Shown here in pieces: positions 1 through 6,485 of a stretch of DNA of 11,361 nt. The first letter of the stretch is position 1; every line of letters starts with the position of its first letter. This DNA is from an uncultured Clostridium sp. (GTDB taxonomy: Bacteria > Bacillota > Clostridia > Lachnospirales > Lachnospiraceae), in the NCBI GenBank assembly GCA_945946715.1, contig CAMEWU010000059.1:1-11361 (forward strand), given 5' to 3'. The notes under the pieces were generated by a model. The model was not told the origin of the DNA. It saw only the letters and a list, made by a program, of their open reading frames with translations, and ran no database searches. Both the position numbers and the translations under genes were made by a program.

Positions 1-12
1 CGTGCTATTATT

Positions 13-41
13 AGAATATAATAGGTGTAACCACTTGTCAA
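13..41 (-). promoter_or_regulatory. Candidate promoter leading out of the left edge
   Basis: On the minus strand there is a perfect -35 hexamer TTGACA (36-41). It is followed after 17 bp by TATTCT (13-18, 4 of 6 to the -10 consensus), or after 15 bp by TATATT (15-20). It lies about 30 bp beyond the rpsI terminator, so it would start a new transcription unit for a gene left of the window. The plus strand also has TATAAT at 17-22, but its -35 region lies largely outside the window. Confidence 0.45.
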
Positions 42-72
42 TGATAAGCATCAGGGAAGGACGTTAAGAGAT

Positions 73-107
73 AAAAAACTCCTCAGTATCGTAACATACT
101 GAGGAGT
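73..107 (-). terminator. Intrinsic terminator of the rplM-rpsI unit
   Basis: Read on the minus strand, a perfect 12-bp stem (ACTCCTCAGTAT at 96-107 and its complement at 78-89) encloses a 6-nt loop and runs directly into a T tract (73-78). It begins 29 nt after the rpsI stop codon. Stem and U tract together make a standard Rho-independent terminator. The plus strand has no T run after the stem, so the terminator is one-directional. Confidence 0.93.
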
Positions 108-136
108 AATGTATCGTATCTCTCTGAAAAACAAGA

Positions 137-538
137 TTATCTCTTTGAGAACTGTGGAGCACGTCTTGCTGCTTTCAAACCGTACTTCTTTCTTTCCTTC
201 ATACGTGGGTCACGAGTTAAGAATCCAGCCTTCTTTAATGCTGGTCTGTACTCAGGATCAGCTACACACAATGCTCTTGCAATACCATGACGAATAGCAC
301 CAGCCTGTCCGGTAAAACCGCCACCTTTAACATTTACTAATACATCGAACTTACCCTGTGTAGAAGTAGCTTCAAATGGCTGATTTACGATTAACTTCAA
401 AGTCTCTAATCCGAAGTAATCATCCATATCTCTTTTATTGATTGTAACTTTACCTGTACCAGGTACTAAATATACTCTTGCGATACTGCTTTTTCTTCTA
501 CCAGTTCCATAGAACTTGTTATCTTTCTTCTTAGCCAC
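137..538 (-). CDS. rpsI: 30S ribosomal protein S9 (uS9)
   Basis: Encodes a 133-residue uS9, a small-subunit head protein whose C-terminal tail reaches the P-site tRNA. Recognised from the N-terminal segment YGTGRRKSSIARVYL, the GGGFTGQAGAIRHGIARAL core and the basic ending GLKAARRAPQFSKR. Length is normal for the family. The start codon is GTG (536-538), supported by an AGGAGG 8 nt upstream and by the usual MAKKK-like N terminus. It follows rplM after 20 bp and shares its promoter, the usual L13-S9 pairing. A strong terminator follows. Confidence 0.98.
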   Translation of the reverse strand: MAKKKDNKFYGTGRRKSSIARVYLVPGTGKVTINKRDMDDYFGLETLKLIVNQPFEATSTQGKFDVLVNVKGGGFTGQAGAIRHGIARALCVADPEYRPALKKAGFLTRDPRMKERKKYGLKAARRAPQFSKR

Positions 539-558
539 TGTTATGTCCTCCTTCTACA

Positions 559-993
559 TTAATACTTAATCTCTAAAGCTACCGGCTTCTGTGCTGCCTG
601 CTCATGTTCCGGACCTGCATATACATACAGTTTCTTAATCATCTGACGTCCTAAAGGTCCCTTTGGAAGCATACCCTTAACTGCTAAGTAAATAACATCT
701 TCCGGCTTCTTAGCCATTTTTTCTCTTAAAGTGGTTTCTTTCATACCACCTACATAATCAGAATGATTGTAATAAATCTTCTGATCCAACTTCTTACCGG
801 TTACTGCAATCTTGTCTGCATTTACTACGATTACATAATCACCAGTATCAATGTGTGGAGTATAAGTTGGCTTATTCTTGCCTCTTAATACTTTTGCAAT
901 CTCTGATGCTAAACGTCCTAATGTATGTCCTGTAGCGTCTACTACATACCACTGTCTCTCAATCGTTGATGGGCTAGCCATATAACTTTTCAT
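559..993 (-). CDS. rplM: 50S ribosomal protein L13 (uL13)
   Basis: Encodes a 144-residue uL13, an early-assembling large-subunit protein. Diagnostic segments are the N-terminal WYVVDATGHTLGRLASEIA, the NADKIAVTGKKLDQKIYYNHSDYVGG core and the VKGMLPKGPLGRQMIKKLYVY stretch near the C terminus. The first ATG is preferred because AAGGAGG (1001-1007) lies 7 nt upstream; a second in-frame ATG four codons later has no such site. It is the first gene of the rplM-rpsI unit, with a consensus promoter and a roughly 90-nt untranslated leader that could host L13 autoregulation (inference). Confidence 0.98.
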   Translation of the reverse strand: MKSYMASPSTIERQWYVVDATGHTLGRLASEIAKVLRGKNKPTYTPHIDTGDYVIVVNADKIAVTGKKLDQKIYYNHSDYVGGMKETTLREKMAKKPEDVIYLAVKGMLPKGPLGRQMIKKLYVYAGPEHEQAAQKPVALEIKY

Positions 994-1015
994 GGTTGTT
1001 CCTCCTTCAAATCAT

Positions 1016-1066
1016 TACATAACATGTATCTGATAATACTATTACCGGGGCTTTGGCTTAAGTATT
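1016..1066 (-). promoter_or_regulatory. Possible structured leader of rplM-rpsI
   Basis: The untranslated leader between the promoter and the rplM ribosome binding site contains two potential hairpins on the transcribed strand. One is a 6-bp stem AATACT/AGTATT (1035-1040 with 1061-1066) around a 20-nt loop that includes a GC-rich CCCCGG. The other is a 5-bp stem TACAT/ATGTA (1016-1020 with 1024-1028) with a 3-nt loop, ending 8 nt before the AAGGAGG. In Bacillus and relatives an L13-leader RNA sits in this position and is thought to be autoregulatory. Whether this sequence belongs to that family cannot be settled by eye. Confidence 0.35.
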
Positions 1067-1089
1067 TATCTTTCTCGTCACAGTTTTAT

Positions 1090-1118
1090 ATTATATTACA
1101 CTCTGCCTAGTGTGTCAA
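1090..1118 (-). promoter_or_regulatory. Consensus sigma-A promoter for rplM-rpsI
   Basis: The minus strand reads TTGACA (1113-1118), a 17-bp spacer, then TATAAT (1090-1095). Both hexamers match the vegetative consensus exactly and the spacing is optimal. Transcription should start near 1084, leaving about 90 nt of leader before the rplM ATG. It is the clearest promoter in the window and makes rplM-rpsI an independently transcribed unit rather than a read-through tail of truA. Confidence 0.92.
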
Positions 1119-1163
1119 TGAATTTTCTCTGTTTTCCTAAAGTTTTTCCGCCTTCCTGACTTG

Positions 1164-1267
1164 TTATTCACAGAAAACGACACCAGTTTTCTCTAGTTTT
1201 CCACGAATTGTTGATACTTTTGTGGATATCTTTCAAAATTCATCTGGAATTATTCCAGTTTTCCACA
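1164..1267. promoter_or_regulatory. Cluster of DnaA-box-like nonamers
   Basis: Within about 105 bp of the 318-bp truA-rplM gap there are four nonamers resembling the DnaA box TTATNCACA. TTATTCACA on plus (1164-1172) matches fully. ATATCCACA on minus (1221-1229) and TTTTCCACA on plus (1259-1267) have one mismatch each. TTTTCCACG on plus (1197-1205) has two. The flank toward truA is strongly AT-rich. The group lies just upstream of the rplM promoter. DnaA binding is inference from the motif; the usual oriC neighbours rpmH and dnaA are not here. Confidence 0.35.
1244..1258. repeat. Short palindrome in the truA-rplM gap
   Basis: CTGGAAT-T-ATTCCAG is a perfect 15-bp inverted repeat with a single central base, 53 bp downstream of the truA stop. 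On the minus strand it is followed by ATGAATTTTG, a poor U tract, so it is at best a weak truA terminator. It could equally be an operator-like site. No better terminator was seen after truA. Confidence 0.4.
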
Positions 1268-1311
1268 CAATTCTTGCAAATTTACATTCTTTTTACTTTT
1301 TTCGAATCTTT

Positions 1312-2049
1312 TTACAAATATTCGATTTCCATCAATGTGAGCCCTCTTGCCTCTGCCTTTGGCCCTGCTTTTCGACGGTCTTTGGCATCCAATATCTCTT
1401 TCATGTACTCCGGGGGATACATACCGGTTCCCACTTTCAGCAATGTTCCCACAATAATACGCACCATGTTATATAAAAAACCGTTTCCATTAATCTGAAT
1501 TCGAATCATATCTCCTTCTTTTATTACGTTCAGATAATATATGGTTCGCACTGTATTTTCCACCTGGGTTCTTGTAGAACAAAAGCTTTTGAAATCATGT
1601 TCGCCAACCAGATAATCGGCTGCTTTCTGCATATTTTCTACATTTAAGGGATAATAGAAAAAATGGCTGTACAATCGTTCCGTTGGTATAGAAAATTTAC
1701 GATTTAGTATTCGATATTCATATGTTTTCCTTGTATCACAATATCTGGGATGCCAATCCAACGGAACTTCACAAGAGCTTTGTATCCGAATATCTTCCGG
1801 CAGACGCTGATTCAAAGCAAAGCTCATTTTTTCTGCAGGTATCCGACTTTCTGTATCAAAGACTGCCACATTTCCCATAGCATGAACACCGGAATCCGTC
1901 CGACTAGCACCAATTACAGCAATCTTTTCGCCAACCAGCTCTGAAATGGTTTTATTTAATACCTCTTCCACCGTTATTCCATTTTCCTGAATCTGCCAGC
2001 CACAATAGTTGGTTCCATCATAAGCCACAATTAATTTCACTCGCTTCAT
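1312..2049 (-). CDS. truA: tRNA pseudouridine(38-40) synthase TruA
   Basis: Encodes a 245-residue TruA, which isomerises uridines 38-40 in the anticodon stem-loop of many tRNAs. The N terminus VKLIVAYDGTNYCGWQIQ and the catalytic motif SRTDSGVHA with the nucleophilic Asp at residue 52 are diagnostic. HDFKSFCS (about 152-159) and NGFLYNMVRIIVGTLL (about 188-203) are further family blocks. Length and both ends are normal. The ribosome binding site is weak: AAGAAGGGA lies 11 nt before the ATG, so translation may be modest. It follows ecfT by 47 bp, a common Firmicutes arrangement, and is probably transcribed with the ECF genes. Confidence 0.97.
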   Translation of the reverse strand: MKRVKLIVAYDGTNYCGWQIQENGITVEEVLNKTISELVGEKIAVIGASRTDSGVHAMGNVAVFDTESRIPAEKMSFALNQRLPEDIRIQSSCEVPLDWHPRYCDTRKTYEYRILNRKFSIPTERLYSHFFYYPLNVENMQKAADYLVGEHDFKSFCSTRTQVENTVRTIYYLNVIKEGDMIRIQINGNGFLYNMVRIIVGTLLKVGTGMYPPEYMKEILDAKDRRKAGPKAEARGLTLMEIEYL

Positions 2050-2096
2050 GCTTTATCGATTCCCTTCTTATTCTTACCATGCACAGTTTTACATCT

Positions 2097-2921
2097 TCAC
2101 ATCCATAAATGAAGCCAATCCGACATAAAAATTCTCATTGCTATAATACCTGCCAGATAAAGAAACAACAGAACATATGCCAATATATCCACACCTGTAT
2201 ATTTCAGCGGTTTCATTTTACTTCTGCCATCTCCTCCCTGATAACACCTTGCTTCCATAGCAAGCGCCAGCTCATTGGCACGCCGGATAGCAGAAACAAA
2301 CATAGGCAGTATAACAGGAAAAAGGCTCTTCAACCGCTTTATCACACTTCCATTTTCAAAGTCAGCACCACGCGCCTGCTGTGCTTTCATAATTTTATCT
2401 AACTCTTCTATCAAAATCGGTATAAACCGTAATGCAATACTTATCATCATTGCCACTTCATGAACCGGCACATGAAAAACCTTTAACCATTGAAATGCCC
2501 GTTCCAGTCCGTCAGTCAGCTTTGTGGGAGTTGTTGTATAGGTGATAACAGATGCCCCCAGTACTAACAGAATAATCCGAAGCGTTGTATAACATGCCGT
2601 GCGAAATCCCTGCCATGAGATATGTATAATCCACCAGTCGATAAAGGGGTCTCCCGGGGTAAAAAACATATTCAATACTATCGACAACAGGATAAATACC
2701 AATATTCCCTGTAAGCCTTTCAGCATATATTTTACAGGTACCTTTGACGGCAGTATATATATACCCAGCATTATAACTGCCAACAAATACATATATTTAT
2801 TATTTGCCAAAAACAAGCTTATCAGGTAAACAAATGTAATCGCCAGTTTTGTTCTCGGATCAAGCCTGTGTATCGGCGACTGTACCGGATAATATTGTCC
2901 TATGGTTATATCTCGAATCAT
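2097..2921 (-). CDS. ecfT: Energy-coupling factor transporter transmembrane protein EcfT
   Basis: Encodes a 274-residue integral membrane protein that couples the EcfA ATPases to substrate-binding S components in group II ECF importers of vitamins and metals. The N terminus IGQYYPVQSPIHRLDPRTK is typical. Several hydrophobic segments follow (about 26-57, 70-87, 113-128, 156-172, 245-265). The two cytoplasmic coupling motifs are present as ARG (183-185, in QQARGAD) and ARC (224-226, in AMEARCYQGG); the second commonly reads ARCY in this family. AGGAGG sits 5 nt before the ATG and 16 bp separate it from ecfA, so the two are co-translated neighbours. No S component is encoded nearby, as expected for a shared module. 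Confidence 0.96.
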   Translation of the reverse strand: MIRDITIGQYYPVQSPIHRLDPRTKLAITFVYLISLFLANNKYMYLLAVIMLGIYILPSKVPVKYMLKGLQGILVFILLSIVLNMFFTPGDPFIDWWIIHISWQGFRTACYTTLRIILLVLGASVITYTTTPTKLTDGLERAFQWLKVFHVPVHEVAMMISIALRFIPILIEELDKIMKAQQARGADFENGSVIKRLKSLFPVILPMFVSAIRRANELALAMEARCYQGGDGRSKMKPLKYTGVDILAYVLLFLYLAGIIAMRIFMSDWLHLWM

Positions 2922-2937
2922 ATGTTCCTCCTAAGGG

Positions 2938-4761
2938 TTACGCCAAATAATGTACTAATTCCTCTTCGGCTACATCCATCTGATAAATCCCAGTTTCTAC
3001 TTCATGTCCTTCCGATTTTAGTTTTTGCATCAGTTCTGTTACAATTGGAAGTCCCAGTCCTAATTCTGCCAAACGTTTTTTATCACTGAAAGCCTGTGTC
3101 GTACTTCCGTCAAATCTGATTTCTCCCCGCTCCATCATAATAACACGTTTTGCATATTCTGCTACATCTTCCATATTATGAGACACCAGTACAATGGTCA
3201 TTCCCTGTTGGTTTAAGGCTTTTAAAAGTCCAAATAAATCTCTTCTTCCTGCCGGATCCAATCCTGCCACCGGCTCATCTAATACCAATACATCCGGTTT
3301 CATTGCAAGAACTCCCGCAATTGCTACTCTACGCTTCTGACCACCGGATAATTCAAATGGGGATAAATCATAAACAGCATCCGATAAACCAACTGCCTCT
3401 ATAGCTTCAAATGCTCGCTGTTGAACCTCCAGAAGAGGCAACCCCAGATTCTTAGGTCCAAAACTGACATCTTCCAATACGGTTTCTGCAAATAACTGAT
3501 ACTCCGGGTATTGAAATACTAATCCAACTTTCCCCCGCAACTCCGTCCGATTATATCCTTTTTCATGGATATCATGGCCTTCATAATAAATATGCCCTGC
3601 TGTCGGAGATAATAATCCATTGAACTGCTGAATCAGAGTAGATTTTCCGGAACCTGTATGTCCAATAATTGCAACAAACTCACCTTTATCAATGGTAAGA
3701 CTTACATTCTTAATTGCCTGATAAGCATATATGGTCTTGGGACTGTATTCATAGGTAACATGATCTAATACCAGACCATGGGTCATAGCATGCTGCCGTT
3801 GCTGTTGCAACACAATCTCCTCTTGACGCTCTTTATTTCTTTCCTCTAAAATTCCTCTATCTCTGACTTCTGAATCTATTTCGTCCTCTGTACCTAAACT
3901 ATGAAGATTTGCATATGCTTTTAACCGGTGTACTTCACTCACAAATTCTTCTAAAGACAAAACGGTTTCCGAGATATCCAGACCTCTTTCATGTAGTTTG
4001 ACAGCTAACTCTGTAATCTTTGGTAATACCAGGCCATATTCCTGAAGTTCTTCTCTGGAACGAAAGATTTCTTTTGGTGTTCCTTCCATAACCAATTTCC
4101 CCTGATGAATCACCAATATCCTGTCTGCATCCACTACTTCTTCCATCTCATGGGTAATAAACAAAACTGTGATGTTCTGTTCTTTGTTCAGTACATGTGC
4201 CGCCTGTAATACCTCTTTTCTTCCCTGAGGATCTAACATTGCTGTAGACTCGTCAAAAATAATACACTTTGGTTGCATGGCCAGGACTCCTGCAATTGCC
4301 ACCCGCTGCTTCTGTCCACCGGATAAACAGTTGGGAGATTGCTGGCGATATGCGGTCATTCCTACCTTTTCCAGAGAATCTGTTACCCTTTGGATAATCT
4401 CACTGGTCTCTACTCCCAGATTTTCCGGTCCAAATGCTACATCTTCTTCCACAACAGTCCCAATGATTTGATTATCCGGATTCTGAAATATCATTCCTGC
4501 ATTTTTACGAATTTCCCAAGTATTATCCTCATCACTGGTATCCATCCCGGCAACTGTAATCACACCTTCTGTGGGCTCTAATAACACGTTTAGCAGTTTC
4601 GCAAACGTAGATTTTCCGGATCCATTCTTACCGATGATGCCAACAAATTCTCCCGGTTGAATCTGTAATGATACATCCTGCAATGCTTCTACAATCTCTG
4701 AAACATTCCCATTATCATCTCTTCGAAAATATTCAAATGTCACATGTTCTGCTTTAATCAT
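2938..4761 (-). CDS. Fused ECF transporter ATPase (EcfA1-EcfA2)
   Basis: One uninterrupted 607-residue protein contains both ECF ATPases. Half 1 (about 1-280) has Walker A GKNGSGKST (44-52), Q-loop Q93, signature LSGGQ (146-150), Walker B ending D170-E171 and switch H204. Half 2 (about 326-607) has GHTGSGKST (367-375), Q417, LSGGQ (471-475), D495-E496 and H528. Each half also has the C-terminal ECF ATPase extension (LPKITELAVKL; LPIVTELMQKL). Half 1 resembles EcfA1 and half 2 EcfA2, in the order of the usual separate genes. A charged, probably helical linker (about 281-325) joins them. The two are normally separate proteins of about 280 residues that form a heterodimer; all catalytic residues are intact, so the fusion should be active. 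GGAG lies 5 nt before the ATG. It lies 40 nt after the rplQ terminator hairpin, with no convincing promoter of its own. Confidence 0.93.
   Translation of the reverse strand: MIKAEHVTFEYFRRDDNGNVSEIVEALQDVSLQIQPGEFVGIIGKNGSGKSTFAKLLNVLLEPTEGVITVAGMDTSDEDNTWEIRKNAGMIFQNPDNQIIGTVVEEDVAFGPENLGVETSEIIQRVTDSLEKVGMTAYRQQSPNCLSGGQKQRVAIAGVLAMQPKCIIFDESTAMLDPQGRKEVLQAAHVLNKEQNITVLFITHEMEEVVDADRILVIHQGKLVMEGTPKEIFRSREELQEYGLVLPKITELAVKLHERGLDISETVLSLEEFVSEVHRLKAYANLHSLGTEDEIDSEVRDRGILEERNKERQEEIVLQQQRQHAMTHGLVLDHVTYEYSPKTIYAYQAIKNVSLTIDKGEFVAIIGHTGSGKSTLIQQFNGLLSPTAGHIYYEGHDIHEKGYNRTELRGKVGLVFQYPEYQLFAETVLEDVSFGPKNLGLPLLEVQQRAFEAIEAVGLSDAVYDLSPFELSGGQKRRVAIAGVLAMKPDVLVLDEPVAGLDPAGRRDLFGLLKALNQQGMTIVLVSHNMEDVAEYAKRVIMMERGEIRFDGSTTQAFSDKKRLAELGLGLPIVTELMQKLKSEGHEVETGIYQMDVAEEELVHYLA
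3808..3824 (-). promoter_or_regulatory. Possible internal start for the EcfA2 half
   Basis: Inside the fused gene, in the linker just before the second ATPase, the minus strand reads AAGAGGAG (3817-3824), then 6 nt, then an in-frame TTG (codon 318, 3808-3810; a GTG is codon 317). Initiation here would give a free EcfA2 of about 290 residues. Codon 326 (ATG, 3784-3786) aligns with a normal EcfA2 start but has no ribosome binding site at suitable distance. The purine run also encodes Glu-Glu, so it may be coincidental. Confidence 0.22.
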
Positions 4762-4800
4762 AGCATCTCCTGTTATCTGTCAACCCATAGTTCTAATAAT

Positions 4801-4836
4801 ATAAGAAAAGCTGTCGCATGTAACTTATGCGACAGC
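4801..4836 (-). terminator. Terminator of the alpha operon after rplQ
   Basis: On the minus strand a perfect 10-bp GC-rich stem (GCTGTCGCAT at 4827-4836 with its complement at 4810-4819) encloses a 7-nt loop and is followed by TTTTCTTAT. It starts 12 nt after the rplQ stop. The U tract is interrupted by one C, so termination may be partial. That would let some transcripts continue into ecfA, which starts only 40 nt further on. Confidence 0.85.
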
Positions 4837-4848
4837 CTTATATAACTC

Positions 4849-5385
4849 TTATACTAATTCAAGAATAACTTCCATAGCTGCATCACCTTTACGTGGTCCA
4901 ATCTTTACGATTCTGGTATAACCACCTGGGCGACCTGCATACTTCGGTGCATATTCGTCAAATAATTTTGCAGTTAAATCAACTTTCTTTGTACCCTTCT
5001 TTTTACCTGCTCCTTCTGCCGGAACATCAACTACCGGGTAAAGCACCTTTAACATCTGTCTTCTTGCATGAAGTCTGGAAGGCTGATCCTTCTTAACCTT
5101 CTTTTCAACGGTATCGTACTGAGTAACCTTCTTACCGTCTACTACTTCTTTGATTCTCTTTCCGTCTTTATCTAACTTTGGAACCTTAGCAGTTACTGTA
5201 ACCTCATCGAAGTTATCCTTTTCCTTTACTGCTAATGTAATCAAATGTTCTGCAATCTGACGAACTTCCTTTGCTCTTGCCTCTGTTGTCTTAATTTTAC
5301 CATTGTATAACAACATAGTTACCTGATTACGAAGTAACGCCTTTCTTGCACTTGCTTTTTTACCAAGTTTTCTATACATTGCCAT
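4849..5385 (-). CDS. rplQ: 50S ribosomal protein L17 (bL17), enlarged
   Basis: Encodes a 178-residue bL17 of the large subunit, located near the peptide exit. The conserved body is clear: YRKLGKKASARKALLRN (4-20), KIKTTEARAKEVRQIAEHLITLA (30-52), RLHARRQ (104-110) and the C-terminal LFDEYAPKYAGRPGGYTRI with RKGDAAMEVILELV. The family is usually about 115-130 residues. The excess lies in a Lys/Asp/Val-rich insertion at about 55-103 and a Gly/Lys-rich one at about 119-136. The first ATG is chosen because AGGAGG (5395-5400) lies 9 nt upstream. Last gene of the alpha operon, 87 bp after rpoA, followed directly by a terminator. Confidence 0.97.
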   Translation of the reverse strand: MAMYRKLGKKASARKALLRNQVTMLLYNGKIKTTEARAKEVRQIAEHLITLAVKEKDNFDEVTVTAKVPKLDKDGKRIKEVVDGKKVTQYDTVEKKVKKDQPSRLHARRQMLKVLYPVVDVPAEGAGKKKGTKKVDLTAKLFDEYAPKYAGRPGGYTRIVKIGPRKGDAAMEVILELV

Positions 5386-5412
5386 ATAGATATGTCCTCC
5401 TTATGGATATTT

Positions 5413-5430
5413 ATGCAGAATACTCTGCAT
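5413..5430 (-). other. Intercistronic hairpin before rplQ
   Basis: A perfect 7-bp stem ATGCAGA/TCTGCAT with a 4-nt loop lies in the rpoA-rplQ spacer, on the transcribed strand ending about 12 nt before the rplQ AGGAGG. No U tract follows, so it is not a terminator. It may mark an mRNA processing or stabilising site or affect rplQ translation; no family was recognised. Confidence 0.5.
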
Positions 5431-5472
5431 CTTCACTATGCTTACTCTTATTCAGCTTTAGTGATAAGTGGA

Positions 5473-6429
5473 TTATTCATCGCCATTGCGAAGTTCTAAT
5501 CCTAATTCCTTTAACTTACCTAATACTTCTTCCAATGACTTACGTCCGAGATTTCGAACCTTCATCATATCCTCAGAAGTCTTATTGGTCAATTCTTCTA
5601 CAGTATTGATTCCTGCACGTTTCAGACAGTTATAAGAACGTACGGATAATTCTAATTCATCAATGCTCATTTCAAGCACTTTTCCTTTTTCATCATCCTT
5701 TGTTTCAATCATAACTTCTGTTGACTTTGCATTCTCAGATAAATCGATAAACAGATTCAGATGTTCACTTAATACCTTTGCTGCAAGGCTAACTGCCTCA
5801 TCTGGTGCCAAAGTACCATTGGTAAATACATCTAATGTCAATTTATCATAATCAGTAACCTGACCAACACGGGTATTTTCAACAATCATGTTCACACGCT
5901 CAACTGGTGTGTAGATTGAATCAACTGCAATAACATCAATGGATAAATCTTCCTTCTTATTCTTGTCAGCACCTACATAACCTCTGCCCTTGGAAATGGT
6001 TAATTCCATATCCAGACGGCAGTCAGCACCGCCACTTAAGGTTGCAATTACTAAATCTTTATTCAGGATTTCAATGTTGCTATCCACATGAATATCTGCT
6101 GCGGTTACAACACCTTCTCCTTCGAATTCAATATATGCAGTCGAGGTTTCAGCGGTAGAATTGTTCTTAATTGCCAACTCCTTAATATTCATGATGATTT
6201 CAGTTACGTCTTCCTTTACGCCAGGAATCGAACTAAATTCATGTAAAACCCCTTTAATCTTTACTGCTGTAACTGCAGAACCTGGTAAAGAAGAAAGCAT
6301 AATTCTTCTCAATGAGTTACCAAGAGTTGTACCATAACCTCTTTCTAAAGGCTCAACTACAAAGCGTCCATACTTATTATCTTCGGAAATCTCTGCAATT
6401 TCAATTCTAGGTTTTTCAAATTCAAACAC
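5473..6429 (-). CDS. rpoA: DNA-directed RNA polymerase subunit alpha
   Basis: Encodes the 318-residue alpha subunit, whose dimer nucleates RNA polymerase assembly. The N-terminal domain (about 1-230) includes MFEFEKPRIEIAEIS, RGYGTTLGNSLRRIMLSSLPG and VNMIVENTRVGQ. A linker leads to the C-terminal domain (about 250-318), which binds UP elements and activators and carries RSYNCLKRAGINTVEELT and NLGRKSLEEVLGKLKELGL. Length is normal. The start codon is GTG (6427-6429), 9 nt after GGAGG (6439-6443), giving the conserved MFEFEKP N terminus. It lies 56 bp after rpsD and 87 bp before rplQ in the alpha operon. Confidence 0.98.
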   Translation of the reverse strand: MFEFEKPRIEIAEISEDNKYGRFVVEPLERGYGTTLGNSLRRIMLSSLPGSAVTAVKIKGVLHEFSSIPGVKEDVTEIIMNIKELAIKNNSTAETSTAYIEFEGEGVVTAADIHVDSNIEILNKDLVIATLSGGADCRLDMELTISKGRGYVGADKNKKEDLSIDVIAVDSIYTPVERVNMIVENTRVGQVTDYDKLTLDVFTNGTLAPDEAVSLAAKVLSEHLNLFIDLSENAKSTEVMIETKDDEKGKVLEMSIDELELSVRSYNCLKRAGINTVEELTNKTSEDMMKVRNLGRKSLEEVLGKLKELGLELRNGDE

Positions 6430-6485
6430 TATTGGGACCCTCCTTTTGGGTTAATAAGTTGAGGTTATTCCTAAATATTTATGGA

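Noticed and set aside
1208..1498. Plus-strand open frame of 96 codons opposite the end of truA
   Set aside because: Mostly the antisense of truA plus AT-rich spacer; Phe/Leu/Ile-rich translation with no family features and no ribosome binding site.
4778..4783. TTGACA on the minus strand just upstream of ecfA as a promoter -35
   Set aside because: A -10 at normal spacing would fall inside the first codons of ecfA (TGATTA, poor match), so transcripts would lack the start codon.
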